Shown here piece after piece: positions 30,756-44,023 of a DNA stretch of 64,000 nt. This DNA comes from Lathyrus oleraceus (taxonomy: Eukaryota > Streptophyta > Magnoliopsida > Fabales > Fabaceae), in NCBI RefSeq assembly GCF_024323335.1, contig NC_066581.1, positions 177,747,330-177,811,329 on the forward strand. The letters run 5' to 3'. Each line of letters starts with the position of its first letter. The first letter of the stretch is position 1. A model generated the notes under the pieces. It saw nothing but the letters and a program-made list of their open reading frames with translations, searched no databases and was not told the DNA's origin. Made by a program: the position numbers and the translations under genes.

Positions 30756-33375
30756 ATTCCATTAAATAAACTTGAGATTTTATCCAATTCTTGGCACTCT
30801 TATTTGTTTCTGTTTAACAAATGTTTGCATGTTTTTATTGATAAATACCATTGTTTTAAACAGATAAGATTTTATAACACTGTTTTTAAACAAAATGAAC
30901 ATTCACAATGAATGAAAGGATAGTCGAAACGTCTTCAGTGCTCTCCCAAGGATAGTATGACTTCCAAAAGGTAAGACATTTGTTCATATTTGGGCATGTT
31001 TATGTCCTCTTCATCAACTTTCAGTTGTTTCCTCAGCAAGAAGTTGTCTAGAGCGGTTGGTGAAGGGCTTGTTCCCCTTTTTCATCCTCAGCATGTCACG
31101 TGTTGACAAAGGATTCATTTTTAGTTTCCCTGAGCAGAGGTGCTTTCCTTTGAGGTTTGCATACGGTTCATCCCTAGTAGGGTTTCCTGATCCGAGCTTG
31201 ATAACTTGTATCCCCTCCATGGTTGAAGATTTCTTCTAAGTATTAAGAGGTGATGAGGAAGATATGTTGGTTATCCCCAGCGGAGAAAATTGTTCTTTTC
31301 TCCCCTTGGAAGAGATGTCTCTCCAGTAGTTAGAAGGGAGTGTCTTAATTGGTGTGTATCTGTTTGGCGTTTGTTCCCCACAGGATTTCACATCATTCTT
31401 TGATAAGTTCCCCAATAGAGTTTCTTCTACGACATATCTTATCGATTTTCAGCAACTTATCCCCGAGAATTGTTGGAAAATCCCCGACAGTCGGAAGCTG
31501 TGACTTTACATATCCCTAGCTATGATCGGTGTCTTCCAGTGTTTGATCACCCCCACCATAGCTAAAGTCTCCTGTAGGCCTTGCCCTTTTACTGAGATGT
31601 TATACTGGATGTCCGCTCGTGACTCTTGAACCTATTTGTGTTAGATATGTTTACCTGTCAGCATTAGTCATACATAAATCATGCATATACATGCATAATC
31701 ATACAATTCAGATATTCATGATGCATTCTTTGCCATATATCCTTGCTTATTATTCCCTCCTATTGGTGAAATGTTCTTCCCCAAGCAGATGTATGTGTCT
31801 GGGCTCTCCATATAGAGTCAGCCCCATAGGTAGAAAGTGTCTATCTTTCCTTCTTTCTTCCCCACTGAGTTATGTCCTCGTGGATGATTATTGTTTCAGT
31901 TTCATCCCCAAGCGGTGTATCGGGATGGAATTACTCCCCTGAGTTATATCCTCATTGGGTTGAGTCTTGTTTAATTGTGCCTTTCTAGTTTGTTCCTAGA
32001 TTGACTCCTTTCTTGTTGTCCCCTACAGTTCCCTGTGGTTCGGTTGTTCAATTGCTCAGTAACCATTAATTGTTCAGCCTTTTCCCCAATGAACTTTGTG
32101 GCCTTCTACCCAGTAACCGGTAGTTGTAAGTCCTATTTCTGTGGTTTTCTACCCAGTACCCGGTGGATGTAATCCCCTCTTTGTTGGTTATCTTTACCCA
32201 GTAACCGATATTGATATTCCTTCACCTTTGAGTATACCACCTAGTAACCGGTGATATATCTCTTGGATAATTGCTTTTGTTAGGAAATTTATCCCCCGCG
32301 AGTCATCTTTCATTTACCCTTGTTTGGTAATGATTGTTTCTCCTTCTGATTGGTCATCATTTTATACCTAGTAACCGGTATCCCGATGTCCTTTCTTTTC
32401 GGTCGATTTATCCTTTATTAACCCAGTAACCGGTTGTGGATAATCTTCCATGCGAGTATGTTATCTACGTTATGCCGGTAATAGATGATATATCTCATGC
32501 ACTCTTCATTTGAGTCTTGTTCTTCCCTAGTTGAGTAAGATTCGTATTTCTTTGTGGAATCGAATGTCCATCCTGTAAGTCGAGTTTGCTTTTTTCATCC
32601 CTCCTTTCGGATGATGAGTGTTTTGGATATGTTCCCAATTCACGCCTGGTTGGTTACCTATTATATGCCCAGTAACCGGTATCCCTGGTGTTCCTCCCTT
32701 CTGCTCCCTATTATGGCTTTTGTCCCCTGTGGAGTCAGGTTTTCTTGAGTTGAGATGTGCCTTTCGGGTCCTCCTCAGATGTTTCGGATGATTGATATCT
32801 ATCACCCTTATACCGGTCTTAGGTATTATATCTCCCTGAGCATGTTCTTCTCTCACCCAGTAACCGGTGTTTTGTTAACATGTATCTCTTTGAGTTTATT
32901 ACCCAATAACTGGTAATATCTCGTTGTTTCTTTCTCAACTGAGTCCTTTGTGGGCGTCCCCGTCTGAGTCCGGATTTTTATCTAAAGTATCCTTTATGGA
33001 TAGTTTTACGGTATTGGCATATTGCCCAATACATGCATCTTTGCGTCAGCTCGAGTCTTTCCACCAATTTATTTTCGTGGAATCCCTTCGTGTCTCCCCG
33101 CAAGTTTTCAAGTCGTGACCTGCTCACGCATTTTCATGTTTTCCCAGAGTCTCTGTCTCCTTAGTGAGTGTGTTACTCCTTTGGATTTTCAATTTCCCCT
33201 GAATTCTTTTCCTTCGTGGCAATTATTCACCAGGAAAATTTTATTTTGCATACATACATTATGCTTCATGAGGTCTCTTAGGGAACAAAATTTGTCTCTT
33301 TGTTATTATTTAAGCTTATTCTACCTCATCAAGACGAAGATTTTAACCTTCATATCTCCGGCTAGAATGACATTA
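30756..33375 (+). other. 3' UTR of element A after the element B insertion
   Basis: No gene. From about 31020 to 31560 it consists of degenerate units with CCCCAGC(A/G)GAG- and CCCCA(A/C)YAGAG-like cores, as in element 1. From about 32054 to 32917 it contains the CAGTAACC inverted repeats listed separately. Confidence 0.65.
32106..32917 (+). repeat. Dispersed array of inverted repeats with loop CAGTAACC
   Basis: About ten units share the eight-base core CAGTAACC (or TAGTAACC, CAATAACT) flanked by complementary arms: CTACC/GGTAG at 32106-32123, CTACC/GGTGG at 32149-32166, CACC/GGTG at 32238-32253, ATACC/GGTAT at 32364-32381, AACC/GGTT at 32420-32435, TGCC/GGTA near 32666, CACC/GGTG at 32854-32869 and ATTACC/GGTAAT at 32898-32917. 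Degenerate copies lie near 32054 and 32196. Spacing varies from about 40 to 280 bases, so this is not a simple tandem array. Confidence 0.8.
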
Positions 33376-33387
33376 AATAGGGGCATT
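33376..33387 (+). promoter_or_regulatory. Polypurine tract of element A
   Basis: AATAGGGGCA followed by two T before the LTR start; identical to the tract of element 1. Confidence 0.75.
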
Positions 33388-36300
33388 TGTAAGACCCTAA
33401 TTTTGACCCTAAGATCCCTCATGGCATCATATCATTGCTCAATGCATTGCCTCAAGGATCATAGCATGATTGGCTCCTTAACACTTGGATGGGACTTGTG
33501 TCAGTGGTTTGAGACCACCAAGCATGCTTGTATTGTATATTATTCTTTTTCTTATTTTGATTACTAACCAAAAGCACAAAAATATGTCACTAACTCTTTT
33601 TTGTTTTGAAGCTCAAGTGAGCATGTGCTCCCATGCTCCTAGGAGGCTCCTAAGCTCAAGTTGGGTCAACTTCATAAGGACCTAACTTCCTTAATTTTTA
33701 TGATTTTGAGGTGAGACCAAATGAATTGGAAATATTATTATGTCTAATTAAAATGTTATGTTGGACAAAATTTCATAATCCTAAAAGAAATACATGTGAT
33801 AATACAAAATATTATAGGTCACTTTTGACATAAGTCATTGACTTTGAAAAATGCCCAACTTTAAGTACCCATATATTTCTCATGGAAAATCCAAATGATG
33901 CAATATTTAAGTCTAAATTGATCATCTTGAACATATCTCCAACTTTTATGTTTGAGGTTTTTCCATTTGATGCTTGCATCATCGAGACAGAAGGGGTTGA
34001 AGAGGCTTGGTTTTGGTGAAAATTTTCAAAGGTGACTTAAACATGTTTTGTGCCCAAACTTTCACAGCCAGTTTCCATTAAGTTCCAAACTCCAAATGAA
34101 TTTTTTCCCAACATGACTTTTGTTCCTTGTTCCAAGAGCTTTCCAACCATTACTCACATTAATTATTTGGACTTTCCATGTGGGAGTTTCGAAAAGCTTT
34201 ATGTTTATGTTCATTTTTGCATTTTCACATTAAAACTTGATGTGCAAGCTTGTGCAGTCCATTATGCACATCCAATTCAATTCCATTTGATCTCAGCATG
34301 GACTTCCATTCATTCTTAGGCCTCACATGCACCTGTACAGGCCCATGCAAGGAGGATTCAAACTTCATGCACACGAGGGAACAATGCTTCTCATCACATT
34401 TCAACTATAAATAAGTGTGCATTCTCATTCAAATGAAAACCAAGTGGAGATCTGAATTGCTGCTGAATTGAAATCGAAACCCTCACTAAAGGAATTTTCA
34501 ATTTTCAATTTCTCTTTCATGCTTGAATTTCAACATCATTAGTTGATCTTCAAAGCTCAATTCCTTAACCTAGCATCACCATCACACTTCTATGGCAAAA
34601 GTAGATCAAGAACTTGGAGAATTCGTGTTGTTTGAAGCTTAATATCAGAGGTAGAACCTCCAACTTTTTTGATTCATATCTTACAATACAATATGAATTT
34701 CTTTGGTTTATGATGTTTTCTAAAGTCCTCATGCTTGAGGCAGGCCAGTGGTGGTCTTAATTTTGCAAATCGTGCCATTTCAGTTCATGCACCACGATCT
34801 TCAAGCTAATGTTTGTCTCTAAATAGGAACTATGAGGATGATCCGTGGTTATAGAGGTGATGTACATCACCCCAGCTTCACTTTGATGCCTTCATTTTTC
34901 ATTTTCATTGCCATTTAATTTCCTGCGCGTGGTGGTCGGATCTTGTTGGATCGCCGGAGAAGATGGTGGTTTCCACCACCATCCCCACGTGGTAGCCTCC
35001 CAGCCTTTGGATCATGCTGAAACGTTTTAATCTTGGCCATTGCATATGTTGACTTGTTTTAATACAATGTGTTGCGCGCTTGACTTAAGAGCATCTTGTA
35101 TCCGCGCCTTAGAGCCATATGATCATTGCCATGTCAATTAATGAGATGATCTGATGGTGCTGGATTTTCCTATTTTTCTTATTTTCTTTTAATTTCAGTT
35201 AAATCCTTTTATTTTCAAAAACTCATAAATATTTTATTTGAAGTCACAAAAATATGAGACCAATGCCAAAAAAATTCTTGAAAAATCTAGTTTCATATTT
35301 TGATTTTTAATTATTTTTGTGACTTCATTTAATATTTTTTGTGAATTGTTTGGTTTTTAATAGTTTTAGTTCATTTTAAAATACTTTTTGATACTTGAAA
35401 AATCCAAAAATATTTTTCTAACACCGATGGATGATGATAAGTCAATGAAAAATAGTCTCATCAATATCTTATTTGATTTGAGATTTATTTGAGATTTTAA
35501 TTCATATTGTGTTATTTTCCATTGTTTTTAATTGTTTTGAAATAGTTTCTGATTTCAAAAATTGTTGAAAAAATTTGTCAAAGTTTGTTTGACCATGTTA
35601 GACCTATGAGAATTTAATTGGACTTGTTGAAGTTGATTTGAATTAAATTTGAGGTTTGACCATATTTTGTTTATTTTATTTTGCATTTATTTTTTAATTC
35701 AAAAATACCAAAAATATATGTTTGACTTGTTGACTTGTAATCTTCATTTCTCTTCTGTTTAGCATTGGTTGATGATGACTTGGTTCATATTTGATCAGTT
35801 GAGTTTGATACTTTATTTCTCTTTCCACCCATTTCATCTTCATCCCATTTATTTTTATTTTAGGCAAATGAGTTAATGTCTTATGGTTAGTCTTGACAAA
35901 TGAGAGGTTTAACCTTCTTTGATCCAAACCAAACTCAACTTGATCAAAGATCAAGTGAGTTATTTTGTGTCCAAGATAGGTTGCTTCTTGGTCAAGCAAA
36001 AAACCTAAAGTCCATACAAGGCCCTTTCTCTTTTCTTTTGGCATGGCAAGTTTGTGGAGCTTGGCTTACTAGTCAAGGTCTCTAACTTGTGTTTATTTGC
36101 CTATAGTTTTATTAACCAACCTCAAATAGGTCTGACTACTATATTAGTCCACTTACGATTGCTTAACATAGCGCTACATTGTCTTATGACAAACTAACAT
36201 AACCATACTAAATACTAACTTTAATTTGAGAATTTAATTTCTTACCCTTTACTTTAATGCAATTTACTTTTTGCTCATTTATTCATATTGCTTTTTATTT

Positions 36301-37753
36301 TGCTCACTTGAGTACATATTTTATGTTTATGTCATTTTCCTTTTGCTCATTTAAGCTCATTATTGTATATAAATATATTGTTATCTTGTGTTGGTTTTGC
36401 TTTTGTTTTGTGTGAACCTAATGCAAAAAGGAGAAAGGACTTAGAATTAGGAATTACCCATGCTTAAAGGAGTTCAAGAGCAACTAGGACTCATGCCTTT
36501 AGAATGCTAAATTTGTTGAAGAGTAACTAGGCCTCATGCCTTTAGAATGCTAAATCTCAAAGTTGACTTTAAAGGACTTCTCATCTAAACTCTTTCTTTG
36601 TCCATTCCCCTTATTATGTTGTGAACTTTTTTATGTTTGCTCTTGTGTGATAGGGATTCCATCTTGGGATAGTAAGGAGGACCATTGTCATGAGTAACCA
36701 AGTTAAGAGATACAAGCCAAATGGAGATCCTATGAGCTTGAATCCAAATTATTGTGATTGCTTGTGTGTTTGCTAAGTCCAAAGGAAAGGAGAATCTTGA
36801 ATCATCTTTATGATTTCAAGAAAAGGAACTCCAAGGGTTTTATCTTCTCTCTTATCTTTGTATGCTTTAGGACTAGCCCTTCTTCTTCTCCCCACTCTCA
36901 CCCAAGCCAAAATCTTGTTTTTCAACCTTTGACATTGTTTCAAATTAGAAACCTAGGCCTTATGCCTTTGACTTTTTAAAACCATTTTCATCAATACTCG
37001 CTGTGAATACATCTTAATCCAACTTTGACTTTATTTTGTAAATAAATTAACTTGTAAATACAACTCACTTAAAGTTGTTTTTGTGGTTCCAATGGCCACC
37101 CTTGTTTAAACTTTTTTTCATAAACATTAGTCATAGGTTTGAGTTATCATAGTGGTTGATGTAAATCTCACCTTATCCTTAGTGATTGGATTATAAGCCT
37201 TCCATACTTATTATAGGGTTAACCCTTCACTAGTATGTTGAAGCTCCCCTCACATGGTGGATTGTTGGTTTAGGATTGAGTTTTCTCCCTTTGATAACAA
37301 AAGACCTTAAGGCTTTTGATCAAATCAATTCACCAATCTTTGTGAATTTTACCCCAAACTACGAGGTTTTGATCCTACCTTTGTGATGGTACGTAGGCAA
37401 AGGGTTCATCCCTTCAAACAACAAAATTTGTAAATATAATCTATTCTCTTCTCATCCCTCCAATCTTTGCACATATTTTCACAAATACCAACCTACAACA
37501 CATATTTGCAAAAAGGGTTCCCTTAGAGTACTAAGGATGTTTTGGGTGCGTAAAACCTTCCCATTTCATAACCAACCCCCTTACCCGGATCTCTGACATT
37601 TTTATTAGTTTTTTATTTGATAAAACTTCTAACTTGGCTTTTGTTCGCTTTTTAGCCTTTCCTTTGGACAAATAAAAGTGCTGTGGCGACTCAAATTGTA
37701 TGTTTAGTTTTGGTTTAGTAAATAAACCTAAAGGTAACGAAAACCCCGCTACA
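33388..37753 (+). repeat. 3' LTR of element A (4366 bp)
   Basis: It starts TGTAAGACCCTAATTTTGAC and ends CCGCTACA. It matches the 5' LTR from about 33660 on but lacks most of the first 0.7 kb as judged from S1. TATA box at 34406-34413, GGTACGTAGGC near 37388, GTGGCGACTC at 37683-37692. Its right end cuts the gag of element C. No coding content; open frames up to 116 codons here are chance. Confidence 0.88.
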
Positions 37754-38326
37754 CTTTTCAAAGTCGGGGACCTTGAATTTTACCAGGATCTTAACATTGG
37801 GGACCAAGCAGAGTTCAGCAACACTTTTCCCAAACAAGTATTTCCCTCTCAAAGTCTTCAACTCTTTGCGCAGCTCGAGGAACTGATCTTTCATCTCATC
37901 CATTTTCTCATATACATCAAGGCCCTCAGACGGCTCAGAATGGTAAATAGTATCCTCAACACGAGGACGAGTGTGAACAACCGAAGGCGACATTGACATG
38001 ACCAGGCTAGATGTTGGCCGAGAAACAAACATAAGTGCATACCCTTCTGGCATAAAATTTGATGGCATTTCCCAAGCGAACCCAACATGCATAGAAGGAA
38101 TAGATTGACTAGCAACAGCGATAGAAACAGTTGATGTAGCAACCTCAAAAATGACAGTCCTCTGGGGAGGAGTTGCAGGAGTTGGTGATGACTGATTTTG
38201 GGCAGCAATCACAGATTCCATCAGCGTCCTTAATCTGGCGATCTCTTCCTTTAGTTATGGGTTCTCTTGTTCTAGATTCTCCATGATCTTCGGTTGGTTG
38301 GCAGAGGTGTTATAGCGGTAAGTCAT
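37754..38326 (-). pseudogene. gag N-terminal part of element C
   Basis: The start is ATG at 38326 (MTYRYNT), matching the CTG codon at 11754 of element A. A TAA stop at 38255-38257 interrupts the first helix; after that 168 codons are open and match A: SPTPATPPQRTV, EDTIYHSEPSEG, YEKMDEMKDQF, AELCLVPNVKI. The sequence ends at the junction with element A after FKVPDFEK, where A continues with the capsid. Confidence 0.8.
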
Positions 38327-38579
38327 CTTGGCTGATGCGCAGAAGAAGAACTGATAAGACATCTAGCGGAAGAAAACCTGTTATGCACATGATTTTGATT
38401 ATTTTTTTAATTTCAAGGAACATATGAAGTCCTATTTGCAAATATATATTAAAATAAGAATGATAATAACAATTTGATTGACCATATAATCTCTTTTTAT
38501 TCATAAAATTTGGAAGGATTACACTCAATACAATTTCAGATACCAAAGTACAAATACAAGAGAAAAGAAAACTATCATC

Positions 38580-39362
38580 CTAAGAATCCCTAACAATTGT
38601 ATCATATGATCTGGATATGGGTGCATACTTCCTTCGGATGCATTGAATCTCGGACTCAAAGGATCTCTTCATTTCAGCCTTCTTAAGAACTAACTAATCA
38701 ACAATCTTCTTCCAAGCACCGAAAGGTTGAGGCATGCTAGAGGAAGATAGACCCTTTGGCTCTCTCTGGCTCTTCACTGCTCGATCCTCAAGAATCTCAA
38801 TAAGCGCATTCTTGTCTTTCGACTCGAGCTGTAACTCTTCATGCTTTCGGCTTAAAGCATGGAACCACTCTTCCTACATATCCCTCTCTTGCTTCATCTT
38901 GATGAGTGCGTCTTCCAACTCCTCTACATCTTGGTTAGGGATAGTTGATAGCTCATCCATAACCATAGATATAGGTCTTTCACAAGCGTACGACATCTTC
39001 ATCTCCAAAGCTCTCTTCTTCACCCAAATAGTGTAAGCTTCCAAAGCTACACAGTTGCATGGACCAAGCTCGGACCTTCCTTTCCTATGCACACTATGCC
39101 AAGCATATATCATCCTCTACTTCAAATGTTGGGGATATTTACCCTCTTGATAGAATAAACCTTCTAACTGAGTGTTATTAGGTTTATCTCTCATGGGGAA
39201 CCCAAGTTGACGATGAGCCAAAGCAGGGTTATAATCGATTCCTCCTTGTGTACAAATGAGAGATACATTAGAGAACTCACCACAACTCTCAATAATGTCC
39301 AAGCAACTCAATGCAAAATCATACAAAACAATATCATCATTAGTGAGAGACATAAGTCTTTG
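38580..39362 (-). pseudogene. ORF1 C-terminal part of element C
   Basis: Continuation of the ORF1 protein downstream of S1: MSLTNDDI, ESCGEFSNV, GGIDYNPALAHRQLGF, then LGPCNCVALEAYTIWVKKRALE and a charged coiled-coil-like tail ending near KYAPISR. Stops fall near 39115 and 38875, and the product ends at 38580. Compare 10700-11465 in element A. Confidence 0.75.
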
Positions 39363-39367
39363 GGACC

Positions 39368-42300
39368 TGTAGTAGTAAATTCATGATCATCAAGCTATAG
39401 ATAAGCTAGACATCAAATAAACAAGAGTCGCCACCGCGCTTTTATTGCTTCCAAGGGAAAAGGGAAAAGTACGAACAAAACCCAAAAATAATAAGTTTTC
39501 AAATCAAAACTAATAAAACGCCAGAGATTACAGGTAAGGGGGTTGGTTACACAGAGGGAAGGTGTTAGCACCCAAAGTGTCATAGGTACTCCTGGGGAGC
39601 CCTTTCTTCTGTGCATATGTGTTTTTGTACAAATTATGTTGCAAACAAATGGAATGGGGGGATGAGAAAAGAATGCATTCATTATATTTTTGTGTTTGAC
39701 AAGACCTTCGGAGTTGTGCCTACGTACCAACATAAAAATGAGGGATCAAAACCTCGTAGTTCGTGGTATCAATCTCAAAGTGGATGCATTGCTTTTAACA
39801 AAATTTTAAGTTTGAAAGGCACAAAGGCCTAAAAAAGGTTTGAATGAGTTAGTTCTTTTGGGCTTTTGAAATTTTAAGTCAAGTAAAGTTAAGTTTATTT
39901 ATAAGTTTGATTAAGAAAATGAGTTTGAAAATGCAATGGCATAATGCCAAAGTTTCTAATTTGCAAAAGTGGTCAAAGTTTAGAAATCAACAAAACACAA
40001 GCAAAGAAGATTTTTAAAAAAAAGGAGGGAGAGATTTTGAAATTAAAGAAGTGGGGAGGAGATGAAGAGACTGATCCTAAGCACAAAACTAAAAGTTGAG
40101 ATTTGAAAAGATCTAACCAATGAGCTGCAATCTAATAGACAAGAATGTCATATAGAAACCCAAATTTCCCTTGGACTTTAGAATCAAGCAACAAACAATG
40201 CACAAAATATGAACTTGAAGAGCAAGGCATCAAATAATGATAGCCACATCCAAGCTTAGCAACTCCATGATCTTCTTCAAATTTGCCCATGTAGAAGATG
40301 GATTCCATAATGCATAAATCACAGGTTCAAAATAACAGCTTCACAATGATCTTGTTGTAGATGAACTCAAATGGATATTCAATAATGTATCAGATGAAGT
40401 TTCAAATTACAAGCACTTGGTTACATGAAAGTTTGCATTGGCCATGTCCTTTGCAAAGGGAATATATCCTAAATTCTAAGTCCAATTGTCTCAAATAAAA
40501 CCAACAGTCCACACAAGATATTTTTTAGGGTTTTTGTTCTTATTATGTACATTAATAGTCAAAGACCACACAAACAAAGACAATATACACAAACAAAATA
40601 TATCACAAAATATGGTCCAAGTGGACAAAGTGAAAATGACATTAACATAAATAATTAGAATGGTATGAATAATGGCAAATGAATAAAGCTCAAAAATTAA
40701 ATTGCATTAAAAGTAAATGACTTGAAATTAAATGTTAGTTGTTAATGAGTTAGAAGTTAGTATCACTTTGTCTTTTCTTTTGTTTAAGTCATTTTTTGGA
40801 AAACACTCTACCCACTTATCACAAGCATAGATCCTTAAACCAAGATATCTTCCAAAGGAAGGCAAAATAGCCAAGTTTCCACACAATACCATGAAAGAGG
40901 GGAGACTTACAATCTCACTAACAAGAATGCTACGCCTTTTGTGTCAAAAATTTAGCGTTATTTTAAGCAATCATAATTGGACTTATGTAGAAGTCACAAC
41001 TATTTAAGGTCGGACAATAGAATTTTGGTGTTAATGCAAGTTAGAGACATAGTATGATGAACTATTCTCATGAAACATACCACACAGAAAAAGAATATCC
41101 AAATTGGGGTAGACCTAATCTCATCCATACTTATGTTGATTTTTCAATCAACTAGCATTAGAATATAGAGATATTATAGGTTCATGACATGAATGCATAA
41201 AGAAGGGGAATGAGATAAAGAGGGAGGGAAAATGGATCAAACTCAAATTGGACAAAGGAGGACTTTTACCAAGTTAAGATCATTCATTCATTTTGTGAGA
41301 TGGAATGTACATTCCATCAATCCCTTAAATCCAATTATCTTAACCTAACAAAGTCAAATCAACCTTGACCAAGGCCAAAAAACACAAGTTAAATTCACAA
41401 AGTCAATTAAAATGGCTCTACATAATTGATTTGACATTTAAATAATTAAAAATATTAAAAATAATGCATTAAATTAAATATGGTTGGTCAATTTCCTAAA
41501 ACCTCATTAAAACACCAAAGAAATGGCCATGAGATTTATCATAGGTCAAACAAGGTCAAAAGACCTTGGAGAAAATTTTTCAGAATTTTTGGAAACTTAA
41601 AATTATTTTTAAACAATTAAAAATAATCACAAAATCAATTAAATTATGAAAAATACTAATAACGATCCAAAAAAATAATTTTAATTCAGAACATGAAAGA
41701 GGATTTTTTTTTAAAAAAAATTGGTGAAACTCTCATATATTTTTTGGATCAATATTAAAATTAATATGAATTAATGAAAATCAAAGGAATAAAAATAAAA
41801 ATCAAATAATCAAAAAAAATGCGGACCACTTGATCTCCCTCATTAATTGAGGTGGAATATCAAGTGGTGGAGAGCGCGCGTTCCATGATGCACTTGAGTC
41901 AACTGATCACACGATGGGTAATCACAATGTACGCTCCAGATTAAAACATTTTAAACTCATTTAATGGCTCTGAACACTTCCAGCGCATCGCCGGAGCCAA
42001 ACGCCGGTCATCTTCTCCGATGACCTTGGTAGGACTAGTTCAATCATCACCATATCATAAATGAAAAAAGAGGACATGATCTTAAAGAAAACATGGCGTA
42101 GATCACGAATATCACCTCAATTTTAACTAACTCCAAATATATAGAGAGATACCTGGAGTTGAATTTTGAGGTGTGTCAACTAAGTTGCTTCGATTTGACC
42201 TCAAAACAACTCCATCTTCTTGCCTACATTGGTAGGACTTCAGACAACCAAGGACCCAAGAGAATTGATGAGAATTATTAGAGAATCGAATAGAAGAAAA

Positions 42301-44018
42301 ATCTGGAAGAATACCTTCGATGTTGTGCAGAACTGGATCTCTCTTGCTTCAATTCGTGCTTGATCTTGCTTATGGAGCTTATGGAAGTGGCTTAAGAGTA
42401 ATGCAAAGCTTTGGATCCTGGAGTTTTTAAATCTCCAAACAGTGAAATTCAAACTCAAATTTCAATTGAAATTTCTCAGGTTTTCCTTTGAATTGAGAAG
42501 GTTTGAAGGACTGGGGGCAAAGCTGGCGTGCAAGGTCCATTGAACTGAGGCATTGGACCTCTATTTATAGCAATTAGAAGTGTTATTTGCACACTTGAAA
42601 AATTCTCCAAAGTTGGAAATGCAATGCACATGAATGCATGGGCATGTGTAGGCCCATGAAGCATTCCAATTAGGCCCACAATCAACTGAAATGAGGTCTA
42701 CATGAAGCTTGGATGGCAAGGCAAAGTTATTTGAACATTTGAAGCATGAGTGAATTAGGACTCTTTGGAAATCTTAGATCAAGAGGAACAACTCTTATGT
42801 TGAACACTTTTCCATTTGGAACTTTTATCATGGTGAATTTTGATGTGGAAGTTTGGAAATTTCAACATGTCACAATATTTTCTAAGTGTCAAGTCACATA
42901 TTCAATTATTCCACCTTGCCTAACTTTTTATGTGAGCTCCAAATGAGAAAAGTGTTTTCCTCAAAGTTGTATATCTTTCACAAACATTCAAAATGGGCAC
43001 CAATTTAACATCATTTGTATTTAGGATGAGTGAGTTATGCATTTTTAAAGTTGAGGAAAATCACTTGTTCAATGGCATTGGTCCAAAATGACCTATAATG
43101 TATCCTCATATCACATGCTTATAAAAGTTGATTTAGCTCTCACTACAAAAATCAAAGTTGAAGTAGACATCATTAATTTAATTTTTCAACTTGGAAATAC
43201 TTCATCTCATAAAAATTGAGCAAGTTATGGCCTTGGGAAGTTGACTTTCAAATAAGGGTTTAGACAAAATGACCTATAATGTTTCAACATAGAAAATGAC
43301 TTGCCAAGCAAAATTAGCTCTAGACCTCAACATGAAATTTGTTTGGAATTTCATTTAGAGTAATGTTTCTCTTGTAATCATTTTCATATGACGAAAAGTG
43401 TAGGAGATAGGGTCTAGAGAGACCCAGTTTTGATCAGATGAATCCATCTGGCCAACCACCATCTACCAACTTGCTAACTTAGAATTATCTTGACTTTTTA
43501 GGCTCATGGTAAATCATATATGCATAAGATGATGAAATTTTAAGTTCCCCTTGAGAAGTTTGATCAATTGGTGAAGAAGCTTGTTAAAGAAGTTACTCAA
43601 GATACCCGGATGAGCTAGGGTTTTCAAGACAAATCAATTCTAAACTCTTGAAGAATGCTTGACCAAAATAACATGTAGAGATCATTGGGACTCGTATATG
43701 ATGCTTAGGGAAATTGTGGATTATTCCTTGGTTATGCTCTTAGTAATGAGGGTCTTAAACCCTAGATGTGAATTTGATAGATCTATGGTGATCATGCCTT
43801 ACATACAAAAGAGTTAGGCAAATGCAAAGACATTATTTGGTATTTTGGTTAGTAAAATGATAATATACAAGTATTGTACAATCACATTATGCTTGATGAT
43901 CTCTCCAAATACAAACCTAATGAAAGAGGGGTAAGGAGAATGCCATGGTATGATCCCAATGCTAATGCATATGATGAGATTGCATGAGGAATCTTAGGGT
44001 TAAAATTAGGGTCTTACA
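39368..44018 (-). repeat. Solo LTR S1, Ogre type (4651 bp), in ORF1 of element C
   Basis: On the minus strand it begins TGTAAGACCCTAATTTTAAC and ends CTACTACA. It is flanked by a perfect duplication GGACC at 39363-39367 and 44019-44023. No PBS, coding region or PPT lies inside, so it is a solo LTR left by recombination between two LTRs. TATA box on the minus strand at 42562-42569. It closely resembles the LTR of C and is related to that of A. Confidence 0.9.
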
Positions 44019-44023
44019 GGACC

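Larger units (their letters stand above)
4862..37753 (+). mobile_element. Element A: Ogre-type LTR retrotransposon, interrupted by element B
   Basis: Order: 5' LTR (its beginning lies outside, beyond element 1), PBS, 0.9-kb leader, ORF1, gag, protease, intron, RT, two RNase H domains, integrase, hairpin module, repetitive 3' UTR, polypurine tract, 3' LTR. Without the 11.6-kb element B the visible part is about 21 kb, as expected for Ogre. The coding part has many stops and frameshifts. The 3' end at 37753 joins directly to the gag of minus-strand element C, so A inserted into C. The duplication would be CTTTT (37754-37758), but its partner is off-window. Confidence 0.88.
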
